64,000 nt of DNA. Source: G965199725 sp965199725 (GTDB lineage: Bacteria; Pseudomonadota; Gammaproteobacteria; Nitrosococcales; Methylophagaceae). The DNA is taken from assembly GCA_965199725.1 (NCBI GenBank), contig OZ241321.1, forward strand, positions 1 through 64,000. Reading direction: 5' to 3'. The translations under genes and the position numbers were made by a program. The notes under the pieces are model-generated. The model was not told where the DNA came from. It ran no database searches and saw nothing but the letters and a program-made list of their open reading frames with translations. Shown piece after piece: positions 24,867 through 34,078 of this stretch (within the stretch, counting starts at the first letter, position 1; each line of letters begins with the position of its first letter).

Positions 24867-26289
24867 CCAAATATGTCAGTGATTTTTTTCGCCAATCAAG
24901 TGTCATTTTGTCGCCATTCATGTGTCGCGCTACACTTAAAAGGCATAAAAAAAATGAAAGCCTTTCGCTTTCTTTTTTTAAAGCAAAACTTTGTTCTATC
25001 TTTTCTGCGATTTGGGTTTGTTTATCTATGGGAATAATGGGAATTAAAACCTGCTCAATTTCGCTTACTCGCCAATGTTGAATAATAGAACCTCCTGCAT
25101 CTCTTTCGGCTTGTTTTTGCACCAACTCTGAATTTAAAACTAAAGTTAAATATTCTGGTAAAATTTCTTTTGTTTTTACTTTCAAATGCAAAATTGCCCC
25201 TGAAGTAATGGCCTTATAGTCTTCTCGCAAGTGATAAGCAATGCCTACCGTGCCGTCTTTTGAAAATAAAATAGTTCTTTTTTTAGGCGTTAAATTTTCT
25301 AATTTTTCACTGTTTGCATCTACAAAATCATCTTTTAAAAATTTATTGGTTTTATTGATACCATGTTTTGAAAAATCGGACACCCTCATAAAAGGCAGAC
25401 CTGCTTCACTATAAGCATTTGACCCAGGCTCTATAGACTTTGTTATATCAACAATATTTTTTAAGGTATTAAATTTATGGCTTTTGATTTTATTTAAAAT
25501 ATTCTCATACTTCGGTTGATAATATTCGGCATCCAGTCTGCCACTTGCGCCAAAACTTTCGCTTAAACTTTTGATGCTTACCTTTTCTTTGCTTGGTTGG
25601 AAATGTTGCAAGCCCACTTCTGCCAAAAGTAGCGCTTCGGCTTCGCGGTAGAGGGTTTTGGAGGTGTCTAAATTTTCGTGTGCTTGTTTGACTAATTTTT
25701 CTATTGCTTTTTGAAAGGATTGAGAAAACATGGGGATTTTTAGTTTTTTTAAACTTCCTAAAGCAATAAAGGGATTTATTTGTCCTGTAGAGATATGTTT
25801 TGATTGTAATTTCCCATATTTAGAATTAAGAAAAGATGTAATATAAAAACAACTTTGTTTATTATTTAACACTAACCTTGCCACATCTTGATTTATATTT
25901 AATTCTTCTTTTTTATTAAAAATAGGGACAGCATTTGCAACTTTCCCCTTTATTGTAAAGATAATATCATTCTCAAATAGTCTACTTCTATTCAGAACAA
26001 TATTATCTTTCTTTGATATGTATTTAGATACATCTAAAAAAATAAAATCTTGAATAAATTCTGCAGTTATGAATTTAATATCTCCTGAAGATAAATCAGC
26101 TTTTAAGGGTGTGTGTCCATTAGTTATTAGTGTAGTCAAATTTTCCAAACTTTCATGTTCACAACTTTCAATAATATTTTTATTTTCCAAATACTCTTTC
26201 TTAAAAAATTCACTATCAAACCGAAAAGTATCATTATTTTTTAAAACCTCACTTTTAAGTAATTCCACCGCTTCCAGCCCCTCTAACAA
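24820..26289 (-). CDS. hsdS: Type I-like restriction-modification specificity subunit (HsdS)
   Basis: This 489-residue S subunit has two target-recognition domains, about residues 30-215 (with ITNGHTPLKADLSSGDIKFI) and about 255-435. They are separated by a helical spacer (FQKAIEKLVKQAHENLDTSKTLYREAEALL); the second TRD ends in IPIIPIDKQTQIAEKIEQSFALKKESERL. It gives DNA sequence specificity to the methylase-nuclease encoded upstream. No ATG exists in frame: a TTG at 26289 is used, and the in-frame sequence before it (KVDSPFDEAKYQA) also looks native but lacks a start codon. The last 50 or so residues do not look like HsdS and span a terminator-like hairpin and foreign DNA, so the native C-terminal helix is probably lost. 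Confidence 0.75.
   Translation of the reverse strand: MLEGLEAVELLKSEVLKNNDTFRFDSEFFKKEYLENKNIIESCEHESLENLTTLITNGHTPLKADLSSGDIKFITAEFIQDFIFLDVSKYISKKDNIVLNRSRLFENDIIFTIKGKVANAVPIFNKKEELNINQDVARLVLNNKQSCFYITSFLNSKYGKLQSKHISTGQINPFIALGSLKKLKIPMFSQSFQKAIEKLVKQAHENLDTSKTLYREAEALLLAEVGLQHFQPSKEKVSIKSLSESFGASGRLDAEYYQPKYENILNKIKSHKFNTLKNIVDITKSIEPGSNAYSEAGLPFMRVSDFSKHGINKTNKFLKDDFVDANSEKLENLTPKKRTILFSKDGTVGIAYHLREDYKAITSGAILHLKVKTKEILPEYLTLVLNSELVQKQAERDAGGSIIQHWRVSEIEQVLIPIIPIDKQTQIAEKIEQSFALKKESERLSFFLCLLSVARHMNGDKMTLDWRKKSLTYLAASTLFCNSSLIGLL
24947..24979. terminator. Bidirectional terminator-like hairpin in the hsdS tail
   Basis: GAAAGC (24956-24961) and GCTTTC (24967-24972) form a 6-bp stem with a 5-base loop, flanked by a run of eight A on the left and seven T on the right. 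It can therefore act on either strand. It lies inside the reading frame of hsdS, about 50 codons before the stop, which suggests that the frame beyond it is not native. Confidence 0.55.
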
Positions 26290-26321
26290 AGCCTGATATT
26301 TGGCTTCATCAAAAGGGCTAT

Positions 26322-28307
26322 CTACTTTCCCCGCTGAAAACTTAAGCCCTCCTTTTTGGCAAATTGTATAAAGGCTTCAGTGATGCCATCTTGTGTTATT
26401 CCCTCATGATTAAATAAGTCGTGTTTAATAATTTTGTGTCCGTGTTCGTCTAATTGGTCTAAGCCGTCTTCACCTTTTACAAAAATCTTATCGCCGCTGT
26501 TGTCTTTGCTGGGTTCTTGTTGGGTAGCAAAAAAGATAGGGTAGTCGTCTCTTTTAGGGCAAAGCTCACTGTCCCATTTTTGCACAAATAACACGCTGGT
26601 TTTGGTGCCTGTGTGTGGCTTAAACACATTGCCATGCAAACCTACTACCGCTAATATTCGGCATCTTTCGGCTATGTAATCCCTTATTCTTTTATCGCTA
26701 GAATTGTTAAACCGCCCTTGTGGTAAGACAATTGCCATTCTGCCTCCCTTTTTAATAAAGTTGAGGTTTCTTTCAATAAACAAAATATCGCGCCCTACTT
26801 TATTTTCGTATTTGCCGTTTTGCTTTTTACCTAAATCGTACCTTGCCAGCATACGGCTTTCTTTGATGTCCCCTGCAAAGGGTGGATTTGCCATTAAAAT
26901 ATCAAAGTTGAAAAATTTGTTGCTTGTGTTTTGTCTTATTTTCTTTAGTTTTTTCCATCCGTTATTATAGGTGTCGTTCCAGTCTTCTTCTTTTTGGGTT
27001 TCGTCCCACCTGTCATAGTCCAGCGTGTTTAGGTGTAAAACATTGGTTTGTCCATCTCCTGCAATGAGGTTTAAGGTTCTTGCTACCCGTACTGCCTTTT
27101 CGTCAAAATCAATAGCAAAGACTTTTTCGTTCACATAATCAGTACATTCAGGGGGCTTTTCTTCTGTGGTGAACAGATGGCCTTTGCTTAAGCCTTTTTC
27201 TTTTAAAATCTCTGCCCATACATAAAACATCGTATGGACAGGAAACCCACAACTGCCAGCGGCAGTGTCAATGATAGTCTCTTCTTTTTGTGGGTTAAGC
27301 ATCTTAACGCACATATCAATCACATAGCGCGGGGTAAAGTATTGCCCTTTTTCACCTTTGCTACTTTTATTCATCAAATATTCAAAGGCTTCATCAACGA
27401 CATCTAAATTAGAATTAAACAATTTAATATCTTGCAAAGACGATACACAAACAGATAAGTGTGAAGTAGAAAGGGTAATTTTGGCATCAGGGCTAAAAAC
27501 GCCCTCCCATTTTTTCTTGGCTTGGTCAAAAAGTGTCTGTATTTTCTTTTGCAATTCTGTTTCTGTATCGCCATAATTTCTGAACTGCAAATGCCTTGTT
27601 TTGTTTCTGCCGCTTTGCATTTCATCAAATAGCTTGGTAAAGATGAGCTTAAAACATTCTTCAAACACATCAACACCTGCATTGGCTAACACTTCATCTT
27701 CCATTTCTAAAATTAAGCCCTTTAAAGATTTTCTTTCTTTAATAAGCTTGTCTTTATCATTTAGCGTGTCAATCGTCCAGCGTTCGGTCAGGATATCTGA
27801 CAGTTTTTCTGTGGCTTTAGGAATATTGGGTATATCTTCAAAATAATTTGGGTCTTTGCGGTTATAGTAGGAAATAGATTGCCCATTTGTCCAAACGGCT
27901 ATTGGTGCGCCTGTAGCGTTACAATAGCTTTTTAGCTGATCTTTACCATCTTTGAGCTTGGGCTTTTTAACTTCAACAATGATATACGGATGAGTAGGTT
28001 TGTCTTTGTCAAAAATAACAATATCAGCGCGTTTTTTGTCCCGTCCAAACGTAACTGAATATTCTAATTCTATTCTTTTAAAGGGATAGCCATATTCTTC
28101 CGTCAGCGTCATTATGTAAAGCTGTCTTATCGCTTCTTCTGGTGTAATCTTGATAAGTTTATTTCTCACTAAGCACGTAATACAGGCAACATCATTACCT
28201 TTTTTATCTTGCTCTAGACTTATTTTATTTTCTAATCTGTTGATTTGCTCTGGTTGGAACTGCGTTAAACTGTAGTTTGAATCTTTGAGTATGTCTGATA
28301 GTGTCAC
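26322..28307 (-). CDS. Fused PD-(D/E)XK nuclease and N6-adenine methylase (HsdM-like)
   Basis: This 661-residue protein joins an HsdR-N-type nuclease domain to an N6-adenine methylase. The nuclease core is at residues 90-120: D95 in KRADIVIFD and E112-V-K114 in IIVEVKKP. The methylase has SAM motif I (IDTAAGSCGFPVH, near residue 345) and motif IV NPPF (near residue 474), with the HsdM C-terminal part. There is no separate HsdR gene. Length and domain order resemble BcgI-A-like (type IIB) enzymes, in which one subunit cuts and methylates and an S subunit gives specificity; that comparison is inference. The GTG start follows an AAGGG Shine-Dalgarno. The next gene, hsdS, follows after about 32 bp. 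Confidence 0.85.
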   Translation of the reverse strand: MTLSDILKDSNYSLTQFQPEQINRLENKISLEQDKKGNDVACITCLVRNKLIKITPEEAIRQLYIMTLTEEYGYPFKRIELEYSVTFGRDKKRADIVIFDKDKPTHPYIIVEVKKPKLKDGKDQLKSYCNATGAPIAVWTNGQSISYYNRKDPNYFEDIPNIPKATEKLSDILTERWTIDTLNDKDKLIKERKSLKGLILEMEDEVLANAGVDVFEECFKLIFTKLFDEMQSGRNKTRHLQFRNYGDTETELQKKIQTLFDQAKKKWEGVFSPDAKITLSTSHLSVCVSSLQDIKLFNSNLDVVDEAFEYLMNKSSKGEKGQYFTPRYVIDMCVKMLNPQKEETIIDTAAGSCGFPVHTMFYVWAEILKEKGLSKGHLFTTEEKPPECTDYVNEKVFAIDFDEKAVRVARTLNLIAGDGQTNVLHLNTLDYDRWDETQKEEDWNDTYNNGWKKLKKIRQNTSNKFFNFDILMANPPFAGDIKESRMLARYDLGKKQNGKYENKVGRDILFIERNLNFIKKGGRMAIVLPQGRFNNSSDKRIRDYIAERCRILAVVGLHGNVFKPHTGTKTSVLFVQKWDSELCPKRDDYPIFFATQQEPSKDNSGDKIFVKGEDGLDQLDEHGHKIIKHDLFNHEGITQDGITEAFIQFAKKEGLSFQRGK

Positions 28308-28332
28308 TTGATCGCCCTTTTATTTTTTTGTT

Positions 28333-29460
28333 TCATTTTAGCAAATTAGTTAGCAGGGTTTCATAAATGGTAGATAGGGTATCAAGGTCACGGGTTGAGA
28401 CGCATTCATCTATTTTATGAATGGTGGCATTGACAGGACCAAGCTCAATCACTTCAGCACCTGTTGGGGCAATAAAACGGCCGTCTGATGTGCCGCCTGA
28501 TGTTGATAGTTGGGTATTAATGCCAGTGACCATTTTTATTGCTGATTTTACTGCATTAACCAGTGCGCCTTTGTTAGTACGGAAAGGTTTACCAGATAGA
28601 TCCCATACTAAATCATACTGTAAGCCATGCCTGTCCAATAGGTCAGTCACTTGCTGGCGCAATTTTTCAGCAGTTACTTCAGTAGAATAACGAAAGTTGA
28701 ACATTACATTGACGACATCAGGAATAACATTAGATGCACCTGTACCCGCGTTGATATTGGCAATTTGCATACTGGTAGGTGGAAAGTCTCTATTGCCCTT
28801 ATCCCATTCGGTAGCGCAAAACGCTGCCAATGCTGGCGCAAGCCGGTGAATGGGGTTATCTGCTAGATGAGGATAGGCAACATGACCCTGTTTGCCTTTT
28901 ACCATTAAATAGCCGTTGAGAGAGCCGCGGCGCCCATTTTTAACAACATCACCCACTGTATCAGTGCTACTAGGTTCCCCTACTAGACACCAGTCTATTT
29001 TTTCACCTCTGGCCTCTAAGGTTTCAATTACTTTAACTGTCCCTGCTTTTGCTGGCCCTTCTTCATCGCTGGTGATTAAAAATGCGATGCTGCCAGTATG
29101 GTCAGGGTGTGTCAGCACAAAACGTTCGCAGGCAGTGACCATAGCGGCGATGCTGCCTTTCATGTCAGCTGCGCCACGACCATATAACATGCCATTACGA
29201 ATGACTGGCACAAATGGCGACGATGTCCAGCTTTTTTCCGGGCCCGTAGGTACAACATCAGTATGACCAGCAAAAGCAAGCACTGGGCCTTGCTGTCCGC
29301 GTCTTGCCCATAGATTATCAACATCATCAAAAGGTAAATGCTCAATAGTAAAACCAATAGCGGCTAACTTCTCTGCCAGCAGTTTTTGGCAGCCGCAATC
29401 TTTTGGTGTGATGCTAGGGCGGCTTATTAGTGTGCAAGCTAAATCAAGGGTCTGTGTCAT
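28333..29460 (-). CDS. dapE: Succinyl-diaminopimelate desuccinylase
   Basis: DapE hydrolyses N-succinyl-LL-diaminopimelate to LL-DAP in lysine and peptidoglycan synthesis. The 375-residue M20 metallopeptidase shows the zinc ligands in FAGHTDVVPTGP, GRGAADMKGS and SDEEGPA, and the C-terminal histidine region INTQLSTSGGTSDGRF. It is the last gene of dapC-dapD-dapE, transcribed leftward. The restriction-modification pair starts just 26 bp after its stop. Confidence 0.96.
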   Translation of the reverse strand: MTQTLDLACTLISRPSITPKDCGCQKLLAEKLAAIGFTIEHLPFDDVDNLWARRGQQGPVLAFAGHTDVVPTGPEKSWTSSPFVPVIRNGMLYGRGAADMKGSIAAMVTACERFVLTHPDHTGSIAFLITSDEEGPAKAGTVKVIETLEARGEKIDWCLVGEPSSTDTVGDVVKNGRRGSLNGYLMVKGKQGHVAYPHLADNPIHRLAPALAAFCATEWDKGNRDFPPTSMQIANINAGTGASNVIPDVVNVMFNFRYSTEVTAEKLRQQVTDLLDRHGLQYDLVWDLSGKPFRTNKGALVNAVKSAIKMVTGINTQLSTSGGTSDGRFIAPTGAEVIELGPVNATIHKIDECVSTRDLDTLSTIYETLLTNLLK

Positions 29461-29565
29461 CGGTTACTTTTAAGCAATATGGATGGAGCAGTGAGCTTTA
29501 AAGCTAGCTGCGCTTAAATTTTAAGATATATTTTGTATCATAGCCGCTAGGGTCATGTAATGGTA

Positions 29566-30387
29566 TTAAATGTTTCTTAACAGATCATTGATACCTACCT
29601 TGCTACGTGTTTTTGCATCTACTTGTTTAACAATAACAGCACAATACAGACTATAGGTACCATCTTTAGATGGCAAGCTACCAGACACAACAACCGATCC
29701 AGCAGGGATATGACCATAGCTAATTTCACCAGTCATACGGTTAAGTATTTTGGTGCTCTGACCAATATAGACGCCCATTGAAATGACTGCGCCTTCTTCA
29801 ACAATCACGCCTTCAACAATTTCAGAACGTGCACCAATAAAGCAGTTATCTTCAATAATCGTTGGATTGGCCTGTAGCGGCTCTAACACACCGCCAATGC
29901 CTACACCGCCTGATAAATGCACATTCTTACCAATTTGCGCACACGAGCCAACTGTTGCCCAGGTGTCCACCATAGTGCCACTGTCAACATAAGCACCAAT
30001 ATTAACGTAAGAGGGCATCAATATCACGTCAGGAGCAATATAGGAACCATGACGTGCGCTAGCAGGCGGGACAACTCGAATATGTGATCCTGCAAAATCA
30101 GCTTCACTGTAACTGGCAAATTTAGGATCAACTTTATCGTAAAAATTAGTTTCACCACCATCTATTATGCTACTTTCCCTTAAACGAAAAGACAGTAATA
30201 CGGCTTTTTTCAACCATTCATTTATTACCCAGTCACCATGTTTTTTTTCTGCAACACGTGCTGTCCCATTATCAAGTTTGGCAAGTGTTTCATCAACAGC
30301 TCGCCTGACATCAGGATCAGCATTGTCAGGGGTAATATCAGTACAATGATCAAATGCCTGTTCAATAATCTGTTTAATATCGTTCAT
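29566..30387 (-). CDS. dapD: Tetrahydrodipicolinate N-succinyltransferase
   Basis: DapD succinylates tetrahydrodipicolinate with succinyl-CoA. The 273-residue protein has the N-terminal helical domain and a left-handed beta-helix of hexapeptide repeats (VNIGAYVDSGTMVDTWATVG, GVGIGGVLEPLQANPTIIED). The C-terminal LYCAVIVKQVDAKTRSK block is also present. The length is the family norm. It follows dapC after 26 bp and precedes dapE, so the three succinylase-branch genes are together. Confidence 0.96.
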   Translation of the reverse strand: MNDIKQIIEQAFDHCTDITPDNADPDVRRAVDETLAKLDNGTARVAEKKHGDWVINEWLKKAVLLSFRLRESSIIDGGETNFYDKVDPKFASYSEADFAGSHIRVVPPASARHGSYIAPDVILMPSYVNIGAYVDSGTMVDTWATVGSCAQIGKNVHLSGGVGIGGVLEPLQANPTIIEDNCFIGARSEIVEGVIVEEGAVISMGVYIGQSTKILNRMTGEISYGHIPAGSVVVSGSLPSKDGTYSLYCAVIVKQVDAKTRSKVGINDLLRNI

Positions 30388-30413
30388 GTTGTTATGTCTC
30401 CATCAGGTTAGTT

Positions 30414-31604
30414 TTACAAGGTACTGATCAACGTTTTAATTCGGTGTGCTGCCTCAACGCATTGGTTAAGCGGCGCAACAAGTGCCATGCGGACGTAGTG
30501 ATTTCCTGGATTGCCAGCGTAAGTTTCTCTGGCTAAGTAGCTGCCGGGCAATACAGTCACATTCTGTTTTATAAAAAGCTGTCTAGCAAAGTCAGTATCA
30601 GCGATGGGTGTTTGCGCCCAGAGATAAAAGCCGCCTTGCGGTAAGGTGACTTTCATTATTGGCGAGAGTATGGCAAACACCGCATTAAATTTTTCACGAT
30701 AGCGCTGGCGATTGTCAGCAACATGCTGTTCATCCTGCCATGCTGCTATGGAGGCTAGCTGCGTATGTATAGGCATGGTGCAGCCATGATATGTTCGGTA
30801 ATGACAAAATGTCTTTAATACTTCAGCATCACCAGCAACAAAGCCGGAACGTAAACCCGGCGCGTTGGATCGTTTAGACAAGCTATGGAATACTACACAA
30901 CGGCTCAAACTGTTAAAACCAGCGGCCACTGCTGCTTGCAGTAGAGAGGCAGGCGGCTTGTTTTCATCAATATAGATTTCTGAGTAGCATTCATCACAGG
31001 CAATAATAAAATCATGTTGATGGGCCAGTTCTATCAATTTTATTAGGGTCGTCTCATCAATCACTGCGCCAGTAGGATTGCCTGGACTACATAAATAAAG
31101 TAGCTGACAACGATCCCATACATGCTCACTGACACTAGCAAAATTAGGTATAAAATTATTGTCACCAGCACAATGTAAAAAATACGGTTCAGCGCCTGCC
31201 ATGATCGCTGCCCCTTCGTATATCTGATAAAAGGGGTTGGGCATCGCTACTATTGGATTGGTGCTCGGATTGATCACTGCTTGAGCAAAGGCAAATAATG
31301 CTTCGCGCGTGCCATTAACAGGCAGAACCTCACTATCAGCATCAATATTGCCATCAAGATTAAAGCGCCTATTGAGCCAGTTAGCAATGGTCTGGCGAAG
31401 GGTAACCATCCCTGTTGTTGTTGGATAAGTCGCCAGACTATGCAAATTATCAATCACTGCTTTACCAATAAATGCTGGCGGTGAATGTGCGGGTTCGCCA
31501 ATGGATAGAGCAATATGTGTCTTGTCACAAGGAGTACACCCTTGTTTAAGTTGATTTAACTTTGCAAATGGGTAAGGGTTGAGCTTTGCCAACTGAGGAT
31601 TCAT
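30414..31604 (-). CDS. dapC: Succinyldiaminopimelate transaminase
   Basis: DapC is a class I/II PLP aminotransferase that makes N-succinyl-LL-DAP from the keto precursor with glutamate. The product of about 396 residues shows NGTREALFAF, SPGNPTGAVI, CDECYSEIY and the PLP lysine region SLSKRSNAPGLRSGF. The ATG at 31604 is chosen because the family N-terminus (MNPQLAKLNPYPF) begins there; an upstream TTG at 31628 would add eight unlikely residues. It leads the dap gene group. Confidence 0.9.
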   Translation of the reverse strand: MNPQLAKLNPYPFAKLNQLKQGCTPCDKTHIALSIGEPAHSPPAFIGKAVIDNLHSLATYPTTTGMVTLRQTIANWLNRRFNLDGNIDADSEVLPVNGTREALFAFAQAVINPSTNPIVAMPNPFYQIYEGAAIMAGAEPYFLHCAGDNNFIPNFASVSEHVWDRCQLLYLCSPGNPTGAVIDETTLIKLIELAHQHDFIIACDECYSEIYIDENKPPASLLQAAVAAGFNSLSRCVVFHSLSKRSNAPGLRSGFVAGDAEVLKTFCHYRTYHGCTMPIHTQLASIAAWQDEQHVADNRQRYREKFNAVFAILSPIMKVTLPQGGFYLWAQTPIADTDFARQLFIKQNVTVLPGSYLARETYAGNPGNHYVRMALVAPLNQCVEAAHRIKTLISTL

Positions 31605-31748
31605 ATTGAAAACAGTGAACACCGCCAAATTTATGGAGGCGTTATTTTAACAGATTATGCCAACGTCATGATAGGGTATTTGTTGGTTAGTTTTCTTTAG
31701 CATGGTTGTGCGGATATGTGCGCAGGCAGTGCCTTAATCTACCGGTTT

Positions 31749-32582
31749 TCATTCTCCATGCTTATTAGAATCGGACCTGTGATTTAGTTTTACCATAAGT
31801 TTACCTGTCATGTTGTATTCAGCTAGGATATTGCTTAAAATTTTAACCTGTGTTTTACTGTCTAGATGAGTTTCAATATATAAATCTAAATTGGAGGTGA
31901 TCCTTTTAGGCCTACGCAGATCGCTTTCGTCACTGCTAAAATGTATGCTTGTTTCGGCAAAGGCTAAAAAAATATCAGTATCTAATTCATACAGTTTTTT
32001 TAGTACATCAAGGCTTAGGCTTGTCCATGAGCGTTTGCAGGTATAAGTACTTTCCATTAGAAAATAAGTAGGATCAGGTTTTGTGTTTGTTGGGCTGATA
32101 GATTCAATGGCTTGATAACCGGCTGTGTTGTTACTTTTGTGATGACTTAAATGGTAGCGATCACCGCCATATAATTGATTTATGTTTTCAGCAAGTCGTT
32201 TGCCTCTTGTTTCAATAGCCTTTTTATCCCAACGATCAATTTGCTGAAAATATTGGTTAAGCGGGATAGTGCTTTTTAGGAAAATCTGTTTTTTCTCGGC
32301 AAAGGGCTTATTGGATAGTTTTTCGTTATAACCCGTTAAAGTAATATTGCCTAAAACATGCAGGTATTTATCAAGTATGTTTTGTAATTCTGCTTCGCCA
32401 AGTTCTGCGCGCCATGCTGGGGTCAGTGTTTGCGGCATGATATGCTCAATGGTGATATTTTTATCTATCGTTATTTTTTCTCGACGGTCGGCATTACATA
32501 ATTTTTCCAGCACTATTTTGCTTACTTTAGTACCATAAAATTTAGCCGATTGAAGCGTGGTTGTTAGCTCTTCTTTTTCCAC
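31749..32582 (-). CDS. C-terminal part of a split DUF262/DUF1524 protein
   Basis: These 277 residues carry the DUF1524 HNH-type nuclease region: KNITIEHIMPQTL, with the conserved histidine, and LGNITLTGYNEKLSNKPFAEK. A C-terminal region with a DUF-like tail follows. The frame continues from the gene upstream with only one ochre codon and twelve sense codons (RFFANQPYTDRY) between, so the two parts were one GmrSD-type protein of about 705 residues. A GTG at 32580-32582 could restart translation, so a split two-subunit enzyme is possible. Otherwise it is a pseudogene. Confidence 0.72.
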   Translation of the reverse strand: MEKEELTTTLQSAKFYGTKVSKIVLEKLCNADRREKITIDKNITIEHIMPQTLTPAWRAELGEAELQNILDKYLHVLGNITLTGYNEKLSNKPFAEKKQIFLKSTIPLNQYFQQIDRWDKKAIETRGKRLAENINQLYGGDRYHLSHHKSNNTAGYQAIESISPTNTKPDPTYFLMESTYTCKRSWTSLSLDVLKKLYELDTDIFLAFAETSIHFSSDESDLRRPKRITSNLDLYIETHLDSKTQVKILSNILAEYNMTGKLMVKLNHRSDSNKHGE

Positions 32583-32618
32583 ATAACGATCAGTGTATGG
32601 TTGATTAGCAAAAAAACG

Positions 32619-33866
32619 TTATAGTGCATTGATGTAATCACTTTGTGGAGTATCTTTAACATTTGCTGTTAGTCTGGGATACAACTTACTGTATCCTGTG
32701 GTGGTCAAATTACATAACTCCCGGCGGATAAAATAATCATTGATAAATTGTAGTGCCTCAACAATTATCGTCTTATTAAGTCCTGCTTGATTGTCTTGCT
32801 CGTGCTGATAATTGGCATCCATTAGGTGCATAAAATAACTATAAGAGGTAGTGTGACCGGCGTGACGAACAATAGCCAGATACTCCTCAAATTCAGGGGT
32901 AGGGCACTCAACAGCAAACCAACGGTAATATTCACTAAAACGGCGCAATTTTTCTAAAAATATTTCAATATCTTGCTCGTTCGCTTTTTGCTGCTTAAAA
33001 TAGCGTACAAATTCGGCGTAGACTTTTTTATCGCTGATATATTTCCCGGTTTCAAATATCAGATAGTATCTAATGGCTTCGGTGGTTTTACTATCGTATT
33101 TATTCCCCTTTTTGATTAAGGTGCTTTGCTCTATTTTAGTCCAGTAATTATCAAAAATTTTTGTTTGTATCTTGTGAGACTGTCCCATCAGCACAAAATT
33201 ACGAATCAGATCGGCATCTGCTAGGCTTTTACCGGTGCTATTAATGGTTTCAAACACCTGTTGCGGTTTATCACCATGGTCGGTTTTTAAGGTGATAACT
33301 GCTATCTCTAATTGGTGAAATGCCGCCCAGAAACTATCAATGTTTTTGTGCCGACAAAATACCTCAATTTTACGCTTGAATAGTGCATAGTTTTTGCTGA
33401 TGAGAGTGTGTTTAAGCTCGTCCTCGTCCTCGTCATTGCGAAGCAGTAAGGTTCTATAAGCCCTTCTATCTTGATTAACCTGTTTTAGGCGAATATATTC
33501 ATCAGCTGTGTCCTGTTTTCGCTTGTTCACCAGATAATCTTCTAAAATTTCTTCTGCTAGCGTTGCATTAGTTAATGAGGTGATGCTTGTTTTTTTGAGT
33601 AAATCGTAAATTGCCACCAACAAAATGGCTAGGCTGGTGATGCGTTGCTGCCCATCAATCAGCAATAGCTCGTTAGGATTTTCTGTAACAACCACACAGG
33701 CGCCAAGGAAATAAGCTTTCAGTTGCTGATCATGGATATTAGCAATATCATCAAACAGCCGTCCGCAGTCTTGCTCGTCCCATGCGTAGTTACGTTGATA
33801 AACAGGCACAATCAAGCTGTTTCTACTAGACATAAAATCTTTAACGGATTGTTTGCTAATCTCCAT
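32619..33866 (-). CDS. N-terminal DUF262 part of a split GmrSD-like restriction protein
   Basis: This 415-residue protein begins with the DUF262 (ParB/Srx-like NTPase) domain, with IVPVYQRNYAWDEQDC near residue 20 and the motif LLIDGQQRITSL (DGQQR at 71-75). A long helical region follows. In GmrSD type IV restriction enzymes this domain binds and hydrolyses nucleotide and drives the HNH half against modified phage DNA. Here the frame ends at a TAA at 32619-32621 just before the HNH half. It is transcribed leftward, upstream of dapC, and is not part of the dap genes. Both conserved halves are intact apart from the stop. Confidence 0.78.
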   Translation of the reverse strand: MEISKQSVKDFMSSRNSLIVPVYQRNYAWDEQDCGRLFDDIANIHDQQLKAYFLGACVVVTENPNELLLIDGQQRITSLAILLVAIYDLLKKTSITSLTNATLAEEILEDYLVNKRKQDTADEYIRLKQVNQDRRAYRTLLLRNDEDEDELKHTLISKNYALFKRKIEVFCRHKNIDSFWAAFHQLEIAVITLKTDHGDKPQQVFETINSTGKSLADADLIRNFVLMGQSHKIQTKIFDNYWTKIEQSTLIKKGNKYDSKTTEAIRYYLIFETGKYISDKKVYAEFVRYFKQQKANEQDIEIFLEKLRRFSEYYRWFAVECPTPEFEEYLAIVRHAGHTTSYSYFMHLMDANYQHEQDNQAGLNKTIIVEALQFINDYFIRRELCNLTTTGYSKLYPRLTANVKDTPQSDYINAL

Positions 33867-34078
33867 TTTAGAATCATCCTTATCGTAGAAGATAGAGAGT
33901 GTATCAGAGCGTTTGGTTTGGCGTCAAAGATAGTGGGCTTTTGCATTGTACAGGCTGGCAATTACCCAGATTGGTATAGGCTTGTAGCAATAAAGTGTTG
34001 CGACTACAAAATAGGTCAAGGATAATATCGTTTGTCTTTATTTAAGGATCGCTTAAACGTTACAGCGCCAAAATAATT

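Noticed and set aside
29488..29511. Palindrome between dapD and dapE (AGCTTTAAAGCT core) as a terminator
   Set aside because: No T-run follows on the transcribed strand and dapE lies directly downstream; it may be chance or a weak mRNA structure.
32583..32621. Stop-codon read-through or recoding in the GmrSD-like gene
   Set aside because: The codon is TAA, with no recoding signal or known precedent in this family; nonsense mutation or reinitiation is simpler.
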